DNA from: Roseivivax sp. THAF197b
GTDB taxonomy: Bacteria; Pseudomonadota; Alphaproteobacteria; Rhodobacterales; Rhodobacteraceae
Assembly: GCF_009363255.1 (NCBI RefSeq)
Contig: NZ_CP045318.1
Location: 286,001 to 350,000, forward strand
Length of the DNA stretch: 64,000 nt
Direction: 5' to 3'
The translations under genes were made by a program, and so were the position numbers. Below are positions 46,180-55,398 of this stretch, piece by piece; within the stretch, counting starts at the first letter, position 1; every line of letters begins with the position of its first letter. The notes under the pieces were generated by a model. The model did no database searches, was not told the DNA's origin, and worked only from the letters and a program-made list of their open reading frames with translations.

Positions 46180-46833
46180 TCACCCGAGGCTCGCGATGAT
46201 CGCCCGCAACTCTGTGATGCCGTCACCCTTCTCGGCGGAAGTCATGACGATTTCGGGAAAGGCTGCGGGATGGGTGGCGAGCTTGGCGCGGACCTGGTTG
46301 AGAACCTTGTCGCGTTCGCTGGCCTTGATCTTGTCGGCCTTGGTCAACACGGCCTGGAAGGTGACGGCGCTCTGGTCGAGGCGCGAGAGGATCTCCTCGT
46401 CGACGGCCTTGATGCCGTGCCGCGCATCGATGAGCACGAAGGCCCGCCGCAGATTCGCCCGGCCCGACAGGTATTGCTTCAGCAGACGCTGCCATTTCTC
46501 GACCACCGGCAGCGGCGCATTGGCATAGCCATATCCCGGAAGGTCCACGATGTAATGGCTCTCGCCCAAGGTGAAGAAGTTGATCTCCTGCGTGCGGCCC
46601 GGCGTGTTCGACGCGCGGGCAAGCCCCTTGCGACCGGTCAGCGCGTTGATCAGGCTCGATTTGCCCACGTTGGAGCGACCGGCGAAACAGACCTCGGCCC
46701 GGTCGCCCGGCGGCAGACCGTCCATCGCGACGACGCCTTTGAGGAATTCCGCGCCGCGTGCGAACAGAAGGCGCGCTTCCTCGGCCTCCTGCGGATCGGG
46801 TGCCTCGACAAGGGGGAAGGGCAGGGACGTCAT
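46180..46833 (-). CDS. engB: Ribosome biogenesis GTPase YihA/EngB
   Basis: A 217-residue TRAFAC GTPase needed for 50S assembly. Motifs are G1 [15 protein letters not shown]2 [11 protein letters not shown]3 DLPGYGYA and G4 LTKADK; length and [12 protein letters not shown] fit EngB. The start overlaps the MOSC gene stop by four bases, and argB follows after 70 bases on the same strand. Confidence 0.95.
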   Translation of the reverse strand: MTSLPFPLVEAPDPQEAEEARLLFARGAEFLKGVVAMDGLPPGDRAEVCFAGRSNVGKSSLINALTGRKGLARASNTPGRTQEINFFTLGESHYIVDLPGYGYANAPLPVVEKWQRLLKQYLSGRANLRRAFVLIDARHGIKAVDEEILSRLDQSAVTFQAVLTKADKIKASERDKVLNQVRAKLATHPAAFPEIVMTSAEKGDGITELRAIIASLG

Positions 46834-47576
46834 CGCAGCACCTCCACCTCTGCGCCAAGCGCGATACGGCCACCCTCGATCACTTCGGCTCGGACCGAGA
46901 AATCCCGGTGATCCCAATGATCAAGCGCACCCAGCGTGTCCGCGTCGATGCGTCCGGTGTCCGGGTTGGCGGTCGTCGCGCGGCAGCGATCGGTGCGTTC
47001 GCGGACCTGCAGCACGGCCTCGCCGATGCGTATCTTCTGATCCATCCAGTCGAACTCTTCCCAAGGGGCCAGGCCGTCGATCCAGATATTGCCGCGCCAG
47101 CGATGGATGGACAGGGGCTGGCCCAGCCGCTGCTCCACAGCGCGATGCGAGACCGTGTTGCACAAGGTTACGGACGGGAAGTCGCTATCGGTCCAGCCAG
47201 GATGTTCCGCCCTGACGAGCCGCGAGGGCCGCGGTCGGTTCTCCGGCACCAGCGGCGCCATCCATGCGACGATGGCGTCGCCCTCGGCATCGGGATCCGC
47301 CGTCAATGTTGGCAATTCTGGATGGTTGAGCGTGATCGTCCCGGTCTCGTCATCGAAGCTCGCCGTGACCGCCATCATGCCGGGCGATTGCGCCACGCGG
47401 CTGAAATTCATGCACGGCGCCCATGTGCTGCCATCGACCGCCGCGGCCTCATGGGCGATGGCCCAATGCCGATCCCAGGGCACGGTACGCCCCTCCGACA
47501 AAGACACAGCCTCGAGCGCGTCGCGCCCGAGGCTCTTGATCGGATGCCGCCACAAGGAGGTGACGTGCCCGGTCAT
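46830..47576 (-). CDS. MOSC domain-containing protein
   Basis: A 248-residue protein with an N-terminal beta-barrel-like region (HVTSLWRHPIKSLGRDALEAV) and a MOSC domain with the expected Cys in ERTDRCRATTANPDTG, a segment which in molybdenum-cofactor sulfurases and mARC proteins binds or serves the molybdenum centre. The substrate is unknown. The ATG at 47576 overlaps the yidC stop, and the stop overlaps engB; a MOSC gene at this site is common in Rhodobacteraceae. Confidence 0.88.
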   Translation of the reverse strand: MTGHVTSLWRHPIKSLGRDALEAVSLSEGRTVPWDRHWAIAHEAAAVDGSTWAPCMNFSRVAQSPGMMAVTASFDDETGTITLNHPELPTLTADPDAEGDAIVAWMAPLVPENRPRPSRLVRAEHPGWTDSDFPSVTLCNTVSHRAVEQRLGQPLSIHRWRGNIWIDGLAPWEEFDWMDQKIRIGEAVLQVRERTDRCRATTANPDTGRIDADTLGALDHWDHRDFSVRAEVIEGGRIALGAEVEVLR

Positions 47577-49396
47577 GTCTTGTCCGTGCCCTTCTTCTTG
47601 AAGCTGGACAGAATGTTGCCGAAGACGTCGGGCTTGTAGCCCTGGCTCCGCATGATCGCGTATTGCTGCATGAAGGTGATCGTGTTGTTCGCGATCCAGT
47701 AGACCACGAGGCCGCTGGCAAAGCTGCCCAGCATGAACATGAACACCCAGGGCATCCAGGCGAAGATCATCGCCTGCGTCGGATCGGTCGGCGCCGGGTT
47801 CAGCTTCTGCTGCAGCCACATCGACACCCCGAGGAGCAGCGGCAGGATGCCGATGAAGACGAGGGCCATGATCGATTGCGGATCGGGCGCGCCCCAGGGC
47901 AACAGACCAAACAGGTTCATGATCGAGGTGGGATCGGGCGCGGAGAGGTCCTGGAACGGTCCGAAGAATGGCGCGTGGCGCAGCTCCAGCGTGACGAAGA
48001 TCACCTTGTAAAGCGAGAAGAAGATCGGGATCTGCAGAAGGATCGGCAGGCAGCCCGATGCCGGGTTCACCTTTTCCTTCTTGTAGAGGCCCATCATCTC
48101 CTGCTGGAGCTTCTGGCGGTCATCGCCTGCCCGCTCCTTGATCTTCTCCATCTCGGGCTGCAATTCCTTCATCTTCGCCATCGAGACGTAGGATTTGTAA
48201 GCCAGCGGCAGGAGCAATGCCTTGATCAGGAAGGTCAGGGTGATGATCGCAACGCCCATATTCCCGATGAGCTTGTTGAGCTCGTGCAGCACCCAGAAGA
48301 TCGGTTTCGTCAGGAAGAAGAACCAGCCCCAGTCGATGGAGTCGAGAAAGCGCTCGATGCCGTTCTGCTGGTATTCGCGGATCGCTTCCCATTCCTTGGC
48401 GCCCGCAAAAAGCTGCGTCGTCACGGAGGTGTTCGCGCCAGAGGCAAGCTCGACGGTCGGAAGAACGGTTTCGGTTTGGTAGATGTCGCGCGCGGCGTCG
48501 TACTTGGCCGATGCGCGGAAGCCGGATCCGGGCGCCGGTACGAGGGCCGACATCCAGTAATGGTCGGTAAAGCCGATCCAGCCGTTTTCCGTGACCTGGA
48601 AGGTTTCGGCCTGCGCGCCGATCCCGGGGGCCACGGGCAGATCCGTCATGTCACCCCAGTCGATCTCGGTCAGCTCGCCATCGGTCATGGCGATGGCGCC
48701 TTCATGCAGGATGAAGAAGTTCTTCGCGTTCACCGGCTCGCCGTGGCGGGCAAGGATGCCATAAGGCGCGAGACGACGCGTTTCGCCCGTGGTGTTCTCG
48801 ACGCTTTGGGTAACGGTGAAGAGGTAATCCTGATCGACCGCGATTTCGCGGCGGAAGGTCAGGCCCGACGGGCTGTCCCAGGCGAGGGTGACCGGCGTCT
48901 CGACGGTCAGTATGTCGCCCTCGGCGAGGCGCCATTCGGTGTTGGGGCCGGGCACGTCGTCCAAGGAAAGGCCTGCGCCGGGCGCCCAACCGTAGAGCGC
49001 GTAATAGGCCGCGTCGCCCCCTGCGGGGTTAAACAGGTGAACGATCTCGGAGCCTTCCTCGATCGTCTCGGTATAATCCTTCAACGAGAGGTCATCGATC
49101 CGGCCGCCCAGAAGGGACAGCGAGCCTGCAAGGCGGGGCGTGTCGATTTCGACCCGCGGGGCGTCGGAGGCCGTGTCGGCCGTGGCGGGTTGGGTCGTGC
49201 TCGCCTCTCCGCTTCCGGCCGGTGCGGATTGCGGGACGGAGGCCGTATCCGTCGTGATCTCCGACCCTGTTTCCAAGATCGCGGGCGCATTGGGGTCCTC
49301 GACAGCGTCAGGCGGCGGGAACAACAGAAACCAGACGAGGATCACGGCAAAGCTGAGCGCCGTTGCGATAAGCAGATTCTTGTTCTGATCGTCCAT
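47573..49396 (-). CDS. yidC: Membrane protein insertase YidC
   Basis: A 607-residue Gram-negative type YidC. It starts with a transmembrane helix (LLIATALSFAVILVWFLLF), then a large periplasmic domain from about residue 70 to 350, and the conserved Oxa1 region (WVLHELNKLIGNMGVAIITL, QKLQQEMMGLYKKEKVNP, PASGCLPILLQIPIFFSLYK). The positively charged groove Arg is in that last region's vicinity. It inserts and folds inner-membrane proteins, alone or with Sec. The MOSC gene overlaps its end. Confidence 0.96.
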   Translation of the reverse strand: MDDQNKNLLIATALSFAVILVWFLLFPPPDAVEDPNAPAILETGSEITTDTASVPQSAPAGSGEASTTQPATADTASDAPRVEIDTPRLAGSLSLLGGRIDDLSLKDYTETIEEGSEIVHLFNPAGGDAAYYALYGWAPGAGLSLDDVPGPNTEWRLAEGDILTVETPVTLAWDSPSGLTFRREIAVDQDYLFTVTQSVENTTGETRRLAPYGILARHGEPVNAKNFFILHEGAIAMTDGELTEIDWGDMTDLPVAPGIGAQAETFQVTENGWIGFTDHYWMSALVPAPGSGFRASAKYDAARDIYQTETVLPTVELASGANTSVTTQLFAGAKEWEAIREYQQNGIERFLDSIDWGWFFFLTKPIFWVLHELNKLIGNMGVAIITLTFLIKALLLPLAYKSYVSMAKMKELQPEMEKIKERAGDDRQKLQQEMMGLYKKEKVNPASGCLPILLQIPIFFSLYKVIFVTLELRHAPFFGPFQDLSAPDPTSIMNLFGLLPWGAPDPQSIMALVFIGILPLLLGVSMWLQQKLNPAPTDPTQAMIFAWMPWVFMFMLGSFASGLVVYWIANNTITFMQQYAIMRSQGYKPDVFGNILSSFKKKGTDKT

Positions 49397-49560
49397 TTGG
49401 ACCCGTACCCATACCTTGCTGCAAGTGCTGTGGGTTCAACAGACGCGGGCCCCGAAGGTCAAGTCGATTCGGGGTTGTGGCCATATCTAGAGCCCGCATT
49501 CACCGGATCGTCATGGCATGAATCGGACGCCTTGGATCGGAGCGCTGCTGCCCCGGACTG

Positions 49561-51105
49561 TCAGGCTTTGCGGGAGAGGAGCGGGACATCCGCGATCTTG
49601 GCGTCATGCATGGGCAGCCAGGTATCGAAGGCATCAAGCGACATCGGCTCGGCGATGCCATAGCCCTGCACATGATCGCATCCGAGTTGTGCCAGAAGCG
49701 CGTGCTCTCCCGAGGTTTCAACGCCTTCCGCCAGGGTGTCGAGGTTCAACCGGTCAGCAAGGCTGAGAATGGCGGTCAGGATGCGCCGCTGCTCCGGATC
49801 GTCGCCGATCCCGGTTACGAAGCTGCGGTCGATCTTGAGCCGTTGGATCGGCATGCGGCGCAGCGTGGCAATCGGGGCACGGCCCGTGCCGAAATCGTCA
49901 AGATCGATCCGGCAGCCCAAGCTTGCCAGGGTCGAGACGTTTTTCGCGACGGCGCATTCATCGCTGCTGGCCAGAACCGTTTCGAGAACCTCGATTGCAA
50001 GGCGTTCGGGGGCAAGGTCATGTCGATCGAGGTCCCACTTGATACGCTCCGACAGGTGCGGATCGCGCAGATCTGCCTCGGCCAGGTTCACGCTGACGCT
50101 TGGAATATCGAGCCCGGCCGCATCCCAGTGGTGCAGCGCCGCAAGGGAGCGGGAAATCATCACCTCTCCCAGACGGGACAGACGTCCGGCCCGTTCGAGC
50201 GCGGGCAGGAACTGGCCCGGCGCGATGACGCCGCGTTCGGGATGCACCCATCGGGCGAGGGCTTCGACACCGCTGACGCGCCCTGTGGAGGTGCAGAGCT
50301 GTGGCTGGAACCAGGGTTCGATCTGGCCCTTTTCCAGTGCGGCAACGACACTTGTGCGGATCATGCGGCGGGTCGCGACGTTGCGATCGAGGCTTGGCGA
50401 CCACGCCCGGATCGCCGAGGCACCATGCAGGGCGGCCTCTTCCAGCGCGGCTTCCACAGCCTCGAGGAAACCTGCACCGGTGATATCCGCGGCGCAGCGC
50501 CGGGAATGGGCCATTCCGATACAGGCGGTCAGATAATGGGTCATCTCCGACAGGGCCGCCGGATCCTCCACCGAGGATTGAACACGCGCGCCCAGTTGCA
50601 GCAGCGCTTCGAGATCGAGCCGTGCGGCGGGGCCCACGAGAACCAGGAACCGCGCATCGCCGATCCGGTAGGCGGCATCGCCCACCCGCAGATGCGCCTT
50701 GATACGCATCAGGCACATGTCTTGCGCGGCGCGCATCGCAGCCCCGCCGTTCAGATGGCGCACGCGGTCAAGGCCGCCGATATCGATCAGCAGGCACGCC
50801 ACGCTTTGATGAACGTCGCGCGCATCTGCCAGGAACCTGTCCGCGAGCGCAGGCGCGCCCGGCGCATCCAGAAAATGCGGCGGTGCCGCACTCGGCTCCG
50901 GCCCGTTCAGAAAATCGAGCCCGCCCGTACGCCAGAGATAAAGCGGAAATCCCGTCGCTACGAGCATCATCAACAAAGGCCCGCCTAGCAAATGCGCGGC
51001 AAGGGCGAAGGCCGGCAGGAAAGCGAGCGCATGCGGACCCGAAAGGATCTGCCTAGGCCGTTTGGTCAACTGTTGCAGCGCCGTTTTCTTGGATACCGTC
51101 TTCAT
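49561..51105 (-). CDS. EAL-domain protein with degenerate GGDEF domain
   Basis: A 514-residue membrane protein: two hydrophobic segments within residues 20-60 (AFLPAFALAAHLLGGPLLMMLVATG region), a GGDEF-fold domain with GDARFLVLVG in place of GGDEF (no cyclase activity expected), then an EAL domain. The EAL domain keeps the key acidic residues: EALARW, NLAEADL, EVLET, DLDDFGTG and EGVETSGE, so c-di-GMP phosphodiesterase activity is plausible. It lies between ttcA and yidC. The ATG at 51105 is preceded by GGAAAGGG. Confidence 0.9.
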   Translation of the reverse strand: MKTVSKKTALQQLTKRPRQILSGPHALAFLPAFALAAHLLGGPLLMMLVATGFPLYLWRTGGLDFLNGPEPSAAPPHFLDAPGAPALADRFLADARDVHQSVACLLIDIGGLDRVRHLNGGAAMRAAQDMCLMRIKAHLRVGDAAYRIGDARFLVLVGPAARLDLEALLQLGARVQSSVEDPAALSEMTHYLTACIGMAHSRRCAADITGAGFLEAVEAALEEAALHGASAIRAWSPSLDRNVATRRMIRTSVVAALEKGQIEPWFQPQLCTSTGRVSGVEALARWVHPERGVIAPGQFLPALERAGRLSRLGEVMISRSLAALHHWDAAGLDIPSVSVNLAEADLRDPHLSERIKWDLDRHDLAPERLAIEVLETVLASSDECAVAKNVSTLASLGCRIDLDDFGTGRAPIATLRRMPIQRLKIDRSFVTGIGDDPEQRRILTAILSLADRLNLDTLAEGVETSGEHALLAQLGCDHVQGYGIAEPMSLDAFDTWLPMHDAKIADVPLLSRKA

Positions 51106-51178
51106 GGGGCACCCTTTCCAGAGAGAAACGTTTACCGTTTGTTCTCGCCACAATTGTGCCGATTCCCTGAAGGATCGC

Positions 51179-52066
51179 TTAACGCAGGCTCGGAATATCC
51201 GGACAATCGCCCTCATCTGCGGCGATCTCGCGCGTCAGACCCGCGAAATCGAACAGTTTCGGATCGAGCAAATGCGACGGGCGCGCATTCATCAGGGCCC
51301 GGAACATCACCTGCCGCCGTCCGGGGCTGTTGCGCTCCCATCCGTCGAGGATCTGCTTGACCTGCTGGCGTTGCAGCCCGTCTTGCGAGCCGCATAAGTC
51401 ACAGGGAATAATGGGGTAATTCATCGCGCGAGCGAACTTCTCGCAATCGGCCTCGGCCACGTGGGCGAGCGGGCGATAGACGAAGACATCGCCTTCCTCG
51501 TTGAGAAGTTTCGGCGGCATCGTGGCCAGCCTGCCGCCATGAAAGAGGTTCATGAAAAACGTCTCAAGAATGTCGTCGCGGTGATGGCCGAGCACCACGG
51601 CAGAGCAGCCTTCTTCCCGCGCGATGCGATAGAGATGCCCCCGGCGGAGCCGCGAACACAGCGCGCAATAGGTCCGGCCCGCAGGCACCTTGTCCTTCAC
51701 GATGGAATAGGTGTCCTGGTATTCGACGCGATGCGGCACCTGCATCTGTTCCAGGAATTCGGGCAGCACCGTCGCCGGAAACCCCGGCTGGCCCTGGTCG
51801 AGATTGCAGGCCAGCAGATCGACGGGCAGCAGCCCGCGCCACTGCAATTCGTGGAGCACGGCCAACAGGGTATAGCTGTCCTTGCCGCCCGAGAGGCAGA
51901 CGAGCCATTTGGGCCGGAACCCATCGGACGCGGGCTTTTCGACCATGCCGTATTGCTCGATCGCCTCGCGGGCATTCTGCACGATCCGTTTGCGGAGCTT
52001 CTTGAACTCCGTCGACTTCGGCGCGCCCTCGAAGAGCGGGTGGATATCGTCGGCATTGTCGAACAT
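51179..52066 (-). CDS. ttcA: tRNA 2-thiocytidine(32) synthetase TtcA
   Basis: A 295-residue ATP-dependent thiolase for C32 of certain tRNAs. The PP-loop is SGGKDS (59-64), and the two CxxC motifs that hold the iron-sulfur cluster are CALC (134-137) and CDLC (222-225). The family's [20 protein letters not shown] is intact. It lies downstream of yidD and upstream of the EAL gene on the same strand. Confidence 0.95.
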   Translation of the reverse strand: MFDNADDIHPLFEGAPKSTEFKKLRKRIVQNAREAIEQYGMVEKPASDGFRPKWLVCLSGGKDSYTLLAVLHELQWRGLLPVDLLACNLDQGQPGFPATVLPEFLEQMQVPHRVEYQDTYSIVKDKVPAGRTYCALCSRLRRGHLYRIAREEGCSAVVLGHHRDDILETFFMNLFHGGRLATMPPKLLNEEGDVFVYRPLAHVAEADCEKFARAMNYPIIPCDLCGSQDGLQRQQVKQILDGWERNSPGRRQVMFRALMNARPSHLLDPKLFDFAGLTREIAADEGDCPDIPSLR

Positions 52067-52099
52067 GGGGCAGACCTGTGCGGGCGGTTTGCGCGCCTC

Positions 52100-52327
52100 T
52101 TACCGGGGCGGAGGGACGTTGTCGACGCCCGAGCCGCCCCAGGGATGGCAGCGCGCGATCCGCTTGGCCGCGAGCCAGCCGCCGCGAAGCGCCCCATGCG
52201 TCTCGAGCGCTTCGAGCGCATAGGCCGAACAGGTGGGCTGAAATCTGCAGGACCGGCCGAGCCATGGCGACAGAAACAGCCGGTAGCCGTGGACCGGCAG
52301 GGCCAGAAGACGGGCGAGGGGGCTCAT
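52100..52327 (-). CDS. yidD: Membrane protein insertion efficiency factor YidD
   Basis: A 75-residue protein, the normal YidD length, with the signature [20 protein letters not shown] and [13 protein letters not shown]. It has been linked to efficient YidC-mediated insertion. The start overlaps the rnpA stop by four bases, as is usual. Confidence 0.93.
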   Translation of the reverse strand: MSPLARLLALPVHGYRLFLSPWLGRSCRFQPTCSAYALEALETHGALRGGWLAAKRIARCHPWGGSGVDNVPPPR

Positions 52328-52779
52328 GTATCCGCACGCCCGTGCAATTTGCGCAGCGCATAGGCGAGATCGGATTTCAGCGCATCGAAGGGACGCGCAG
52401 CCGTCGCGTCCCGCTTGCCGATCAGGACATAGTCCCAGCCGGGGCGTCCCTGTTCGGCGATCACAGCGCGCGCGGCTTCGCGCAAACGCCGCTTGGCACG
52501 GTTGCGTGCGACGGCGTTGCCGACTTTTTTCGAACAGGTGAAGCCGACCCGAACGCCCGCCCGATCATCGTGGCGGGCATGACCCTGCACCATCATCGAG
52601 GCCGTGCCCTGCTTGTCGCCGCGCGCGGCGCGCAGGAACTCGGCGCGCTTGGTCAGCGTCGCCAGCGCCTTGGCGGGCGCAGGCGCGTCGGGCGTGGCCT
52701 CTGCGCACGAGGACGCCGCCGAAGGCAGGGTCCCGTCCGTTTGGTCGGGGGCCTTCGGCGGCGTCATCTCGTTCACCAT
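52324..52779 (-). CDS. rnpA: Ribonuclease P protein component
   Basis: A 151-residue protein. The conserved part begins [16 protein letters not shown] and contains [27 protein letters not shown], the RNR signature of RnpA. It binds RNase P RNA and helps remove tRNA 5' leaders. The first 40 residues ([20 protein letters not shown] and Ala/Pro-rich run) are an N-terminal extension beyond most RnpA proteins; an internal start at 52767 (MTPP) would remove only four residues. rpmH ends 14 bases upstream of its start. Confidence 0.93.
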   Translation of the reverse strand: MVNEMTPPKAPDQTDGTLPSAASSCAEATPDAPAPAKALATLTKRAEFLRAARGDKQGTASMMVQGHARHDDRAGVRVGFTCSKKVGNAVARNRAKRRLREAARAVIAEQGRPGWDYVLIGKRDATAARPFDALKSDLAYALRKLHGRADT

Positions 52780-52793
52780 AATCCCTGGGAGGA

Positions 52794-52931
52794 TTAAGCG
52801 CTCAGGCTCTTGCGGCCACGCGCGCGGCGTGCGTTCAGAATCTTGCGGCCAGCCTTGGAGGCCATGCGTGCGCGGAACCCGTGGCGGCGCTTGCGCACCA
52901 GGTTGGAAGGCTGAAACGTGCGTTTCGACAT
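52794..52931 (-). CDS. rpmH: 50S ribosomal protein L34
   Basis: A 45-residue basic protein, missed by a length cut-off because it is short. It reads [19 protein letters not shown] and ends in an Arg/Lys-rich SLSA tail, unmistakable L34. It begins the rpmH-rnpA-yidD group and is the first gene on this strand here, with a clear promoter upstream at 53004-53032. Confidence 0.97.
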   Translation of the reverse strand: MSKRTFQPSNLVRKRRHGFRARMASKAGRKILNARRARGRKSLSA

Positions 52932-53003
52932 CTGTCTGTCTCCGTCGTCTCGGGCTCAGGCGGGGACAGCGTCCGCAGAGCCGATGAATCTCTCGAAGCC
53001 CGC

Positions 53004-53032
53004 GCTATAGGGAAGATGAAACCCCAAGTCAA
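53004..53032 (-). promoter_or_regulatory. Promoter of the rpmH-rnpA operon
   Basis: On the minus strand TTGACT (-35, 53027-53032) and TATAGC (-10, 53004-53009) are separated by 17 bases. Transcription should start near 52997, about 65 bases upstream of the rpmH ATG. No DnaA-box cluster was noticed in the surrounding 290 bases. Confidence 0.75.
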
Positions 53033-53224
53033 ACCTCTGAGATGCGGGTTCTGCAACATTTTCCGCCGGGCGGCGTTGGGATTGTTACAGAATGCCCCGC
53101 AAGACGGCCCTCAGGCCCACAAAGACCGACATATGCATCAAGCACCCGTGAGACGCCTGTCGCAGGCGGCACGGCACCCGCATGTAGAAGGGGACCCGCA
53201 GCCCTCTGACAGGACGACACACCG

Positions 53225-53962
53225 ATGGATACCGACATGACCGAAGACGCCAAGCGATCGCCGCTTCTCCGAAACCTGCCGCTCATTGCGATTCTCGTCG
53301 TGGCCGCCATCGGCGCTTTCACGTTGCGCGACTACCTGACCTTCGACACGCTGCGCGAGAACCGCGAGGCGCTGCTGGCCTTCCGCGATGCCAATTATCT
53401 CGCGACCGTGGCGGTCTTCATCCTGGCCTATGTGCTGATCGTCGCCTTCTCGCTGCCTGGTGCGACCATCGCCACGCTCACGGGCGGTTTTCTGTTCGCG
53501 ACCTTTCCGGGCGCGCTTTTCAACATCACCGGGGCAACAATCGGCGCCACGCTGATCTTTGCGGCTGCCCGTTGGGGCCTCGGGGAGAAGATGGCCCAGA
53601 AGATGAACGCCTCGGACGGGCTCGTGCGCCGCATCAAGACCGGCATCGACGAGAATCAGTGGGAAATGCTGTTTCTCATCCGTCTCATCCCGGCCGTGCC
53701 CTTCTTCGTGGCCAACGTCGTCCCGGCCTTTGTGGGCGTGTCGCTCTGGCGCTTCGTCATCACGACCTTCATCGGTATCATTCCGGGCGCCGTGGTCTAC
53801 ACGTCGGTCGGCGCAGGGCTGGGCCAGGTTTTCGAGCGGGGCGAGACGCCCAATCTCGGCATCATCTTCGAGCCGCAGATCCTGCTGCCCATCCTCGGGC
53901 TGTGCGCGCTGGCGGCGCTTCCCATCCTCCTCAAGGCCGTGCGCGGCAAGAAAGGGCTCTGA
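53225..53962 (+). CDS. TVP38/TMEM64 family membrane protein (VTT domain)
   Basis: A 245-residue inner-membrane protein with about five to six hydrophobic segments. The VTT motif is AFSLPGATIATLTGGFLFA followed by AARWGLGEKMAQKM and LIRLIPAVPFFVANVVPAF, matching the DedA/TVP38 fold. The role of bacterial members is uncertain (membrane homeostasis, lipid transport). It is followed after three bases by a flavin disulfide reductase gene; in several bacteria the two are linked or fused, which suggests a shared process. Confidence 0.87.
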   Translation: MDTDMTEDAKRSPLLRNLPLIAILVVAAIGAFTLRDYLTFDTLRENREALLAFRDANYLATVAVFILAYVLIVAFSLPGATIATLTGGFLFATFPGALFNITGATIGATLIFAAARWGLGEKMAQKMNASDGLVRRIKTGIDENQWEMLFLIRLIPAVPFFVANVVPAFVGVSLWRFVITTFIGIIPGAVVYTSVGAGLGQVFERGETPNLGIIFEPQILLPILGLCALAALPILLKAVRGKKGL

Positions 53963-53965
53963 GCC

Positions 53966-55384
53966 ATGGAAACGATCAAGACGGATTTGCTGGTCATCGG
54001 CGCGGGCTCGGGCGGATTGTCGGTGGTTGCGGGCGCGGCGCAGATGGGCGCGGATGTCGTTCTGCTGGAGCGGCACAAGATGGGCGGCGATTGCCTGAAC
54101 TACGGCTGCGTGCCCTCGAAGGCGATCATCAAGGCAGGCAAGGTCGCCCACCAGATGCGGAACGCCGCGCAATTCGGCATCGAGGCGGTGGAGCCCAAGG
54201 TCGATTACGCCGCGGTCAAGGACCACGTTCATGACGTCATCGCCGCCATCGCGCCGCATGACAGCGTTGAGCGGTTCGAAGGCTTCGGCGCGCGCGTGAT
54301 CCAGGAAGAAGGCCGCTTCGTCTCGGAGGATACGGTCGAGACGGCCAGCGCGCGCATCACCGCGCGGCGCATCGTGATCGCGACCGGCTCGACGGCCTTC
54401 GTGCCGCCGATCCCCGGGCTCGAACAGGTGCCCTACCTGACGAACGAATCGCTGTGGGATCTGCGCGAACTGCCCGAGCATCTTCTGGTCATCGGTGGCG
54501 GCCCCATCGGGATGGAGATGGCGCAGGCGCATCGGCGCCTCGGCAGCCGCGTCACGGTGATCGAGGGCGCCAAGGCGCTGGGCAAGGACGATCCGGAGCT
54601 CGCCGCCATCGCGCTGGATCGTCTGCGGGGCGAAGGCCTCGTGATCGAGGAGGACGCGCTCGCGAAGGAGGTGCGCGGCACGGCCGGGAATATCGAGGTC
54701 GAAACGAAGGACGGCCGCGTCTTCAAGGGCAGCCATATCCTTGTCGCCGTGGGACGAAAGGCCAATACCGACGCGCTCGATCTCGACAAGGCCGGGATCA
54801 AGACCACGAAGACCGGCGTGAAGGTGGACGAGTATCTCAAGACCACCAACAGACGCGTCTATGCCATCGGCGATGCCGCGGGCGGTCTGCAATTCACGCA
54901 TGTGGCGGGCTATCACGCGGGCATCGTGGTGCAGTCGGCGCTCTTCGGTTTGCCTGCCAAGGCCAAGACGAGCCACCTTCCCTGGGCCACATATATTGAG
55001 CCCGAGCTGGCGCAGGTCGGTCTGACCGAAGCGGAGGCGGAGAAAAAGCACGGACCCAAGCTTGAAGTCGTGCGCTTTCACTATGACGGCAATGACCGCG
55101 CGCAGGCGGAGCGGCACACGACCGGCCTTGTGAAAGTGATGGTCGCGGGCGGCAAGCCTGTGGGCGCCTCCATCGTGGGCCATCAGGCGGGCGAGCATAT
55201 CAACTTCTGGGCCTTCGCCTTGGCGAATAAAATGAAGATGAAGGCTGTCACCAGCATGGTTTCGCCCTATCCCACCTATGGCGAGCTTAACAAACGCGCT
55301 GCGGGTGCTTATTTTTCGCCGAGATTGTTCGAAAGCACGGCGGTCAAGCGCATCGTGAGCTTCGTGCAGAGGTACATTCCCTAA
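53966..55384 (+). CDS. Pyridine nucleotide-disulfide oxidoreductase (MerA/Lpd-like) with atypical active site
   Basis: A 472-residue flavoprotein. FAD-binding GAGSGGLS (12-19), the redox cysteines C43 and C48 in GGDCLNYGCVPSK, NAD-binding GGGPIGMEMAQAH and the C-terminal dimer domain (YIEPELAQVGLTEAEAE) place it in the family of dihydrolipoamide dehydrogenase, glutathione and mercuric reductases. The C-terminal motif is SPYPTYGE, where most have HPT: a Tyr replaces the catalytic His, as in mercuric reductase. The MerA-type C-terminal cysteine pair is missing, so mercury reduction is unlikely. Linked to a TVP38-family membrane protein and an orphan histidine kinase. Confidence 0.85.
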   Translation: METIKTDLLVIGAGSGGLSVVAGAAQMGADVVLLERHKMGGDCLNYGCVPSKAIIKAGKVAHQMRNAAQFGIEAVEPKVDYAAVKDHVHDVIAAIAPHDSVERFEGFGARVIQEEGRFVSEDTVETASARITARRIVIATGSTAFVPPIPGLEQVPYLTNESLWDLRELPEHLLVIGGGPIGMEMAQAHRRLGSRVTVIEGAKALGKDDPELAAIALDRLRGEGLVIEEDALAKEVRGTAGNIEVETKDGRVFKGSHILVAVGRKANTDALDLDKAGIKTTKTGVKVDEYLKTTNRRVYAIGDAAGGLQFTHVAGYHAGIVVQSALFGLPAKAKTSHLPWATYIEPELAQVGLTEAEAEKKHGPKLEVVRFHYDGNDRAQAERHTTGLVKVMVAGGKPVGASIVGHQAGEHINFWAFALANKMKMKAVTSMVSPYPTYGELNKRAAGAYFSPRLFESTAVKRIVSFVQRYIP

Positions 55385-55398
55385 CGGGCAGGAGTAGT

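Noticed and set aside
52932..53224. Replication origin next to rpmH
   Set aside because: rpmH-rnpA is near oriC in many bacteria, but dnaA is absent and no cluster of TTATCCACA-like boxes was noticed.
53966..55384. Mercuric reductase or dihydrolipoamide dehydrogenase
   Set aside because: It lacks the MerA C-terminal cysteine pair and the Lpd catalytic His; neighbours are not mer or 2-oxoacid dehydrogenase genes.
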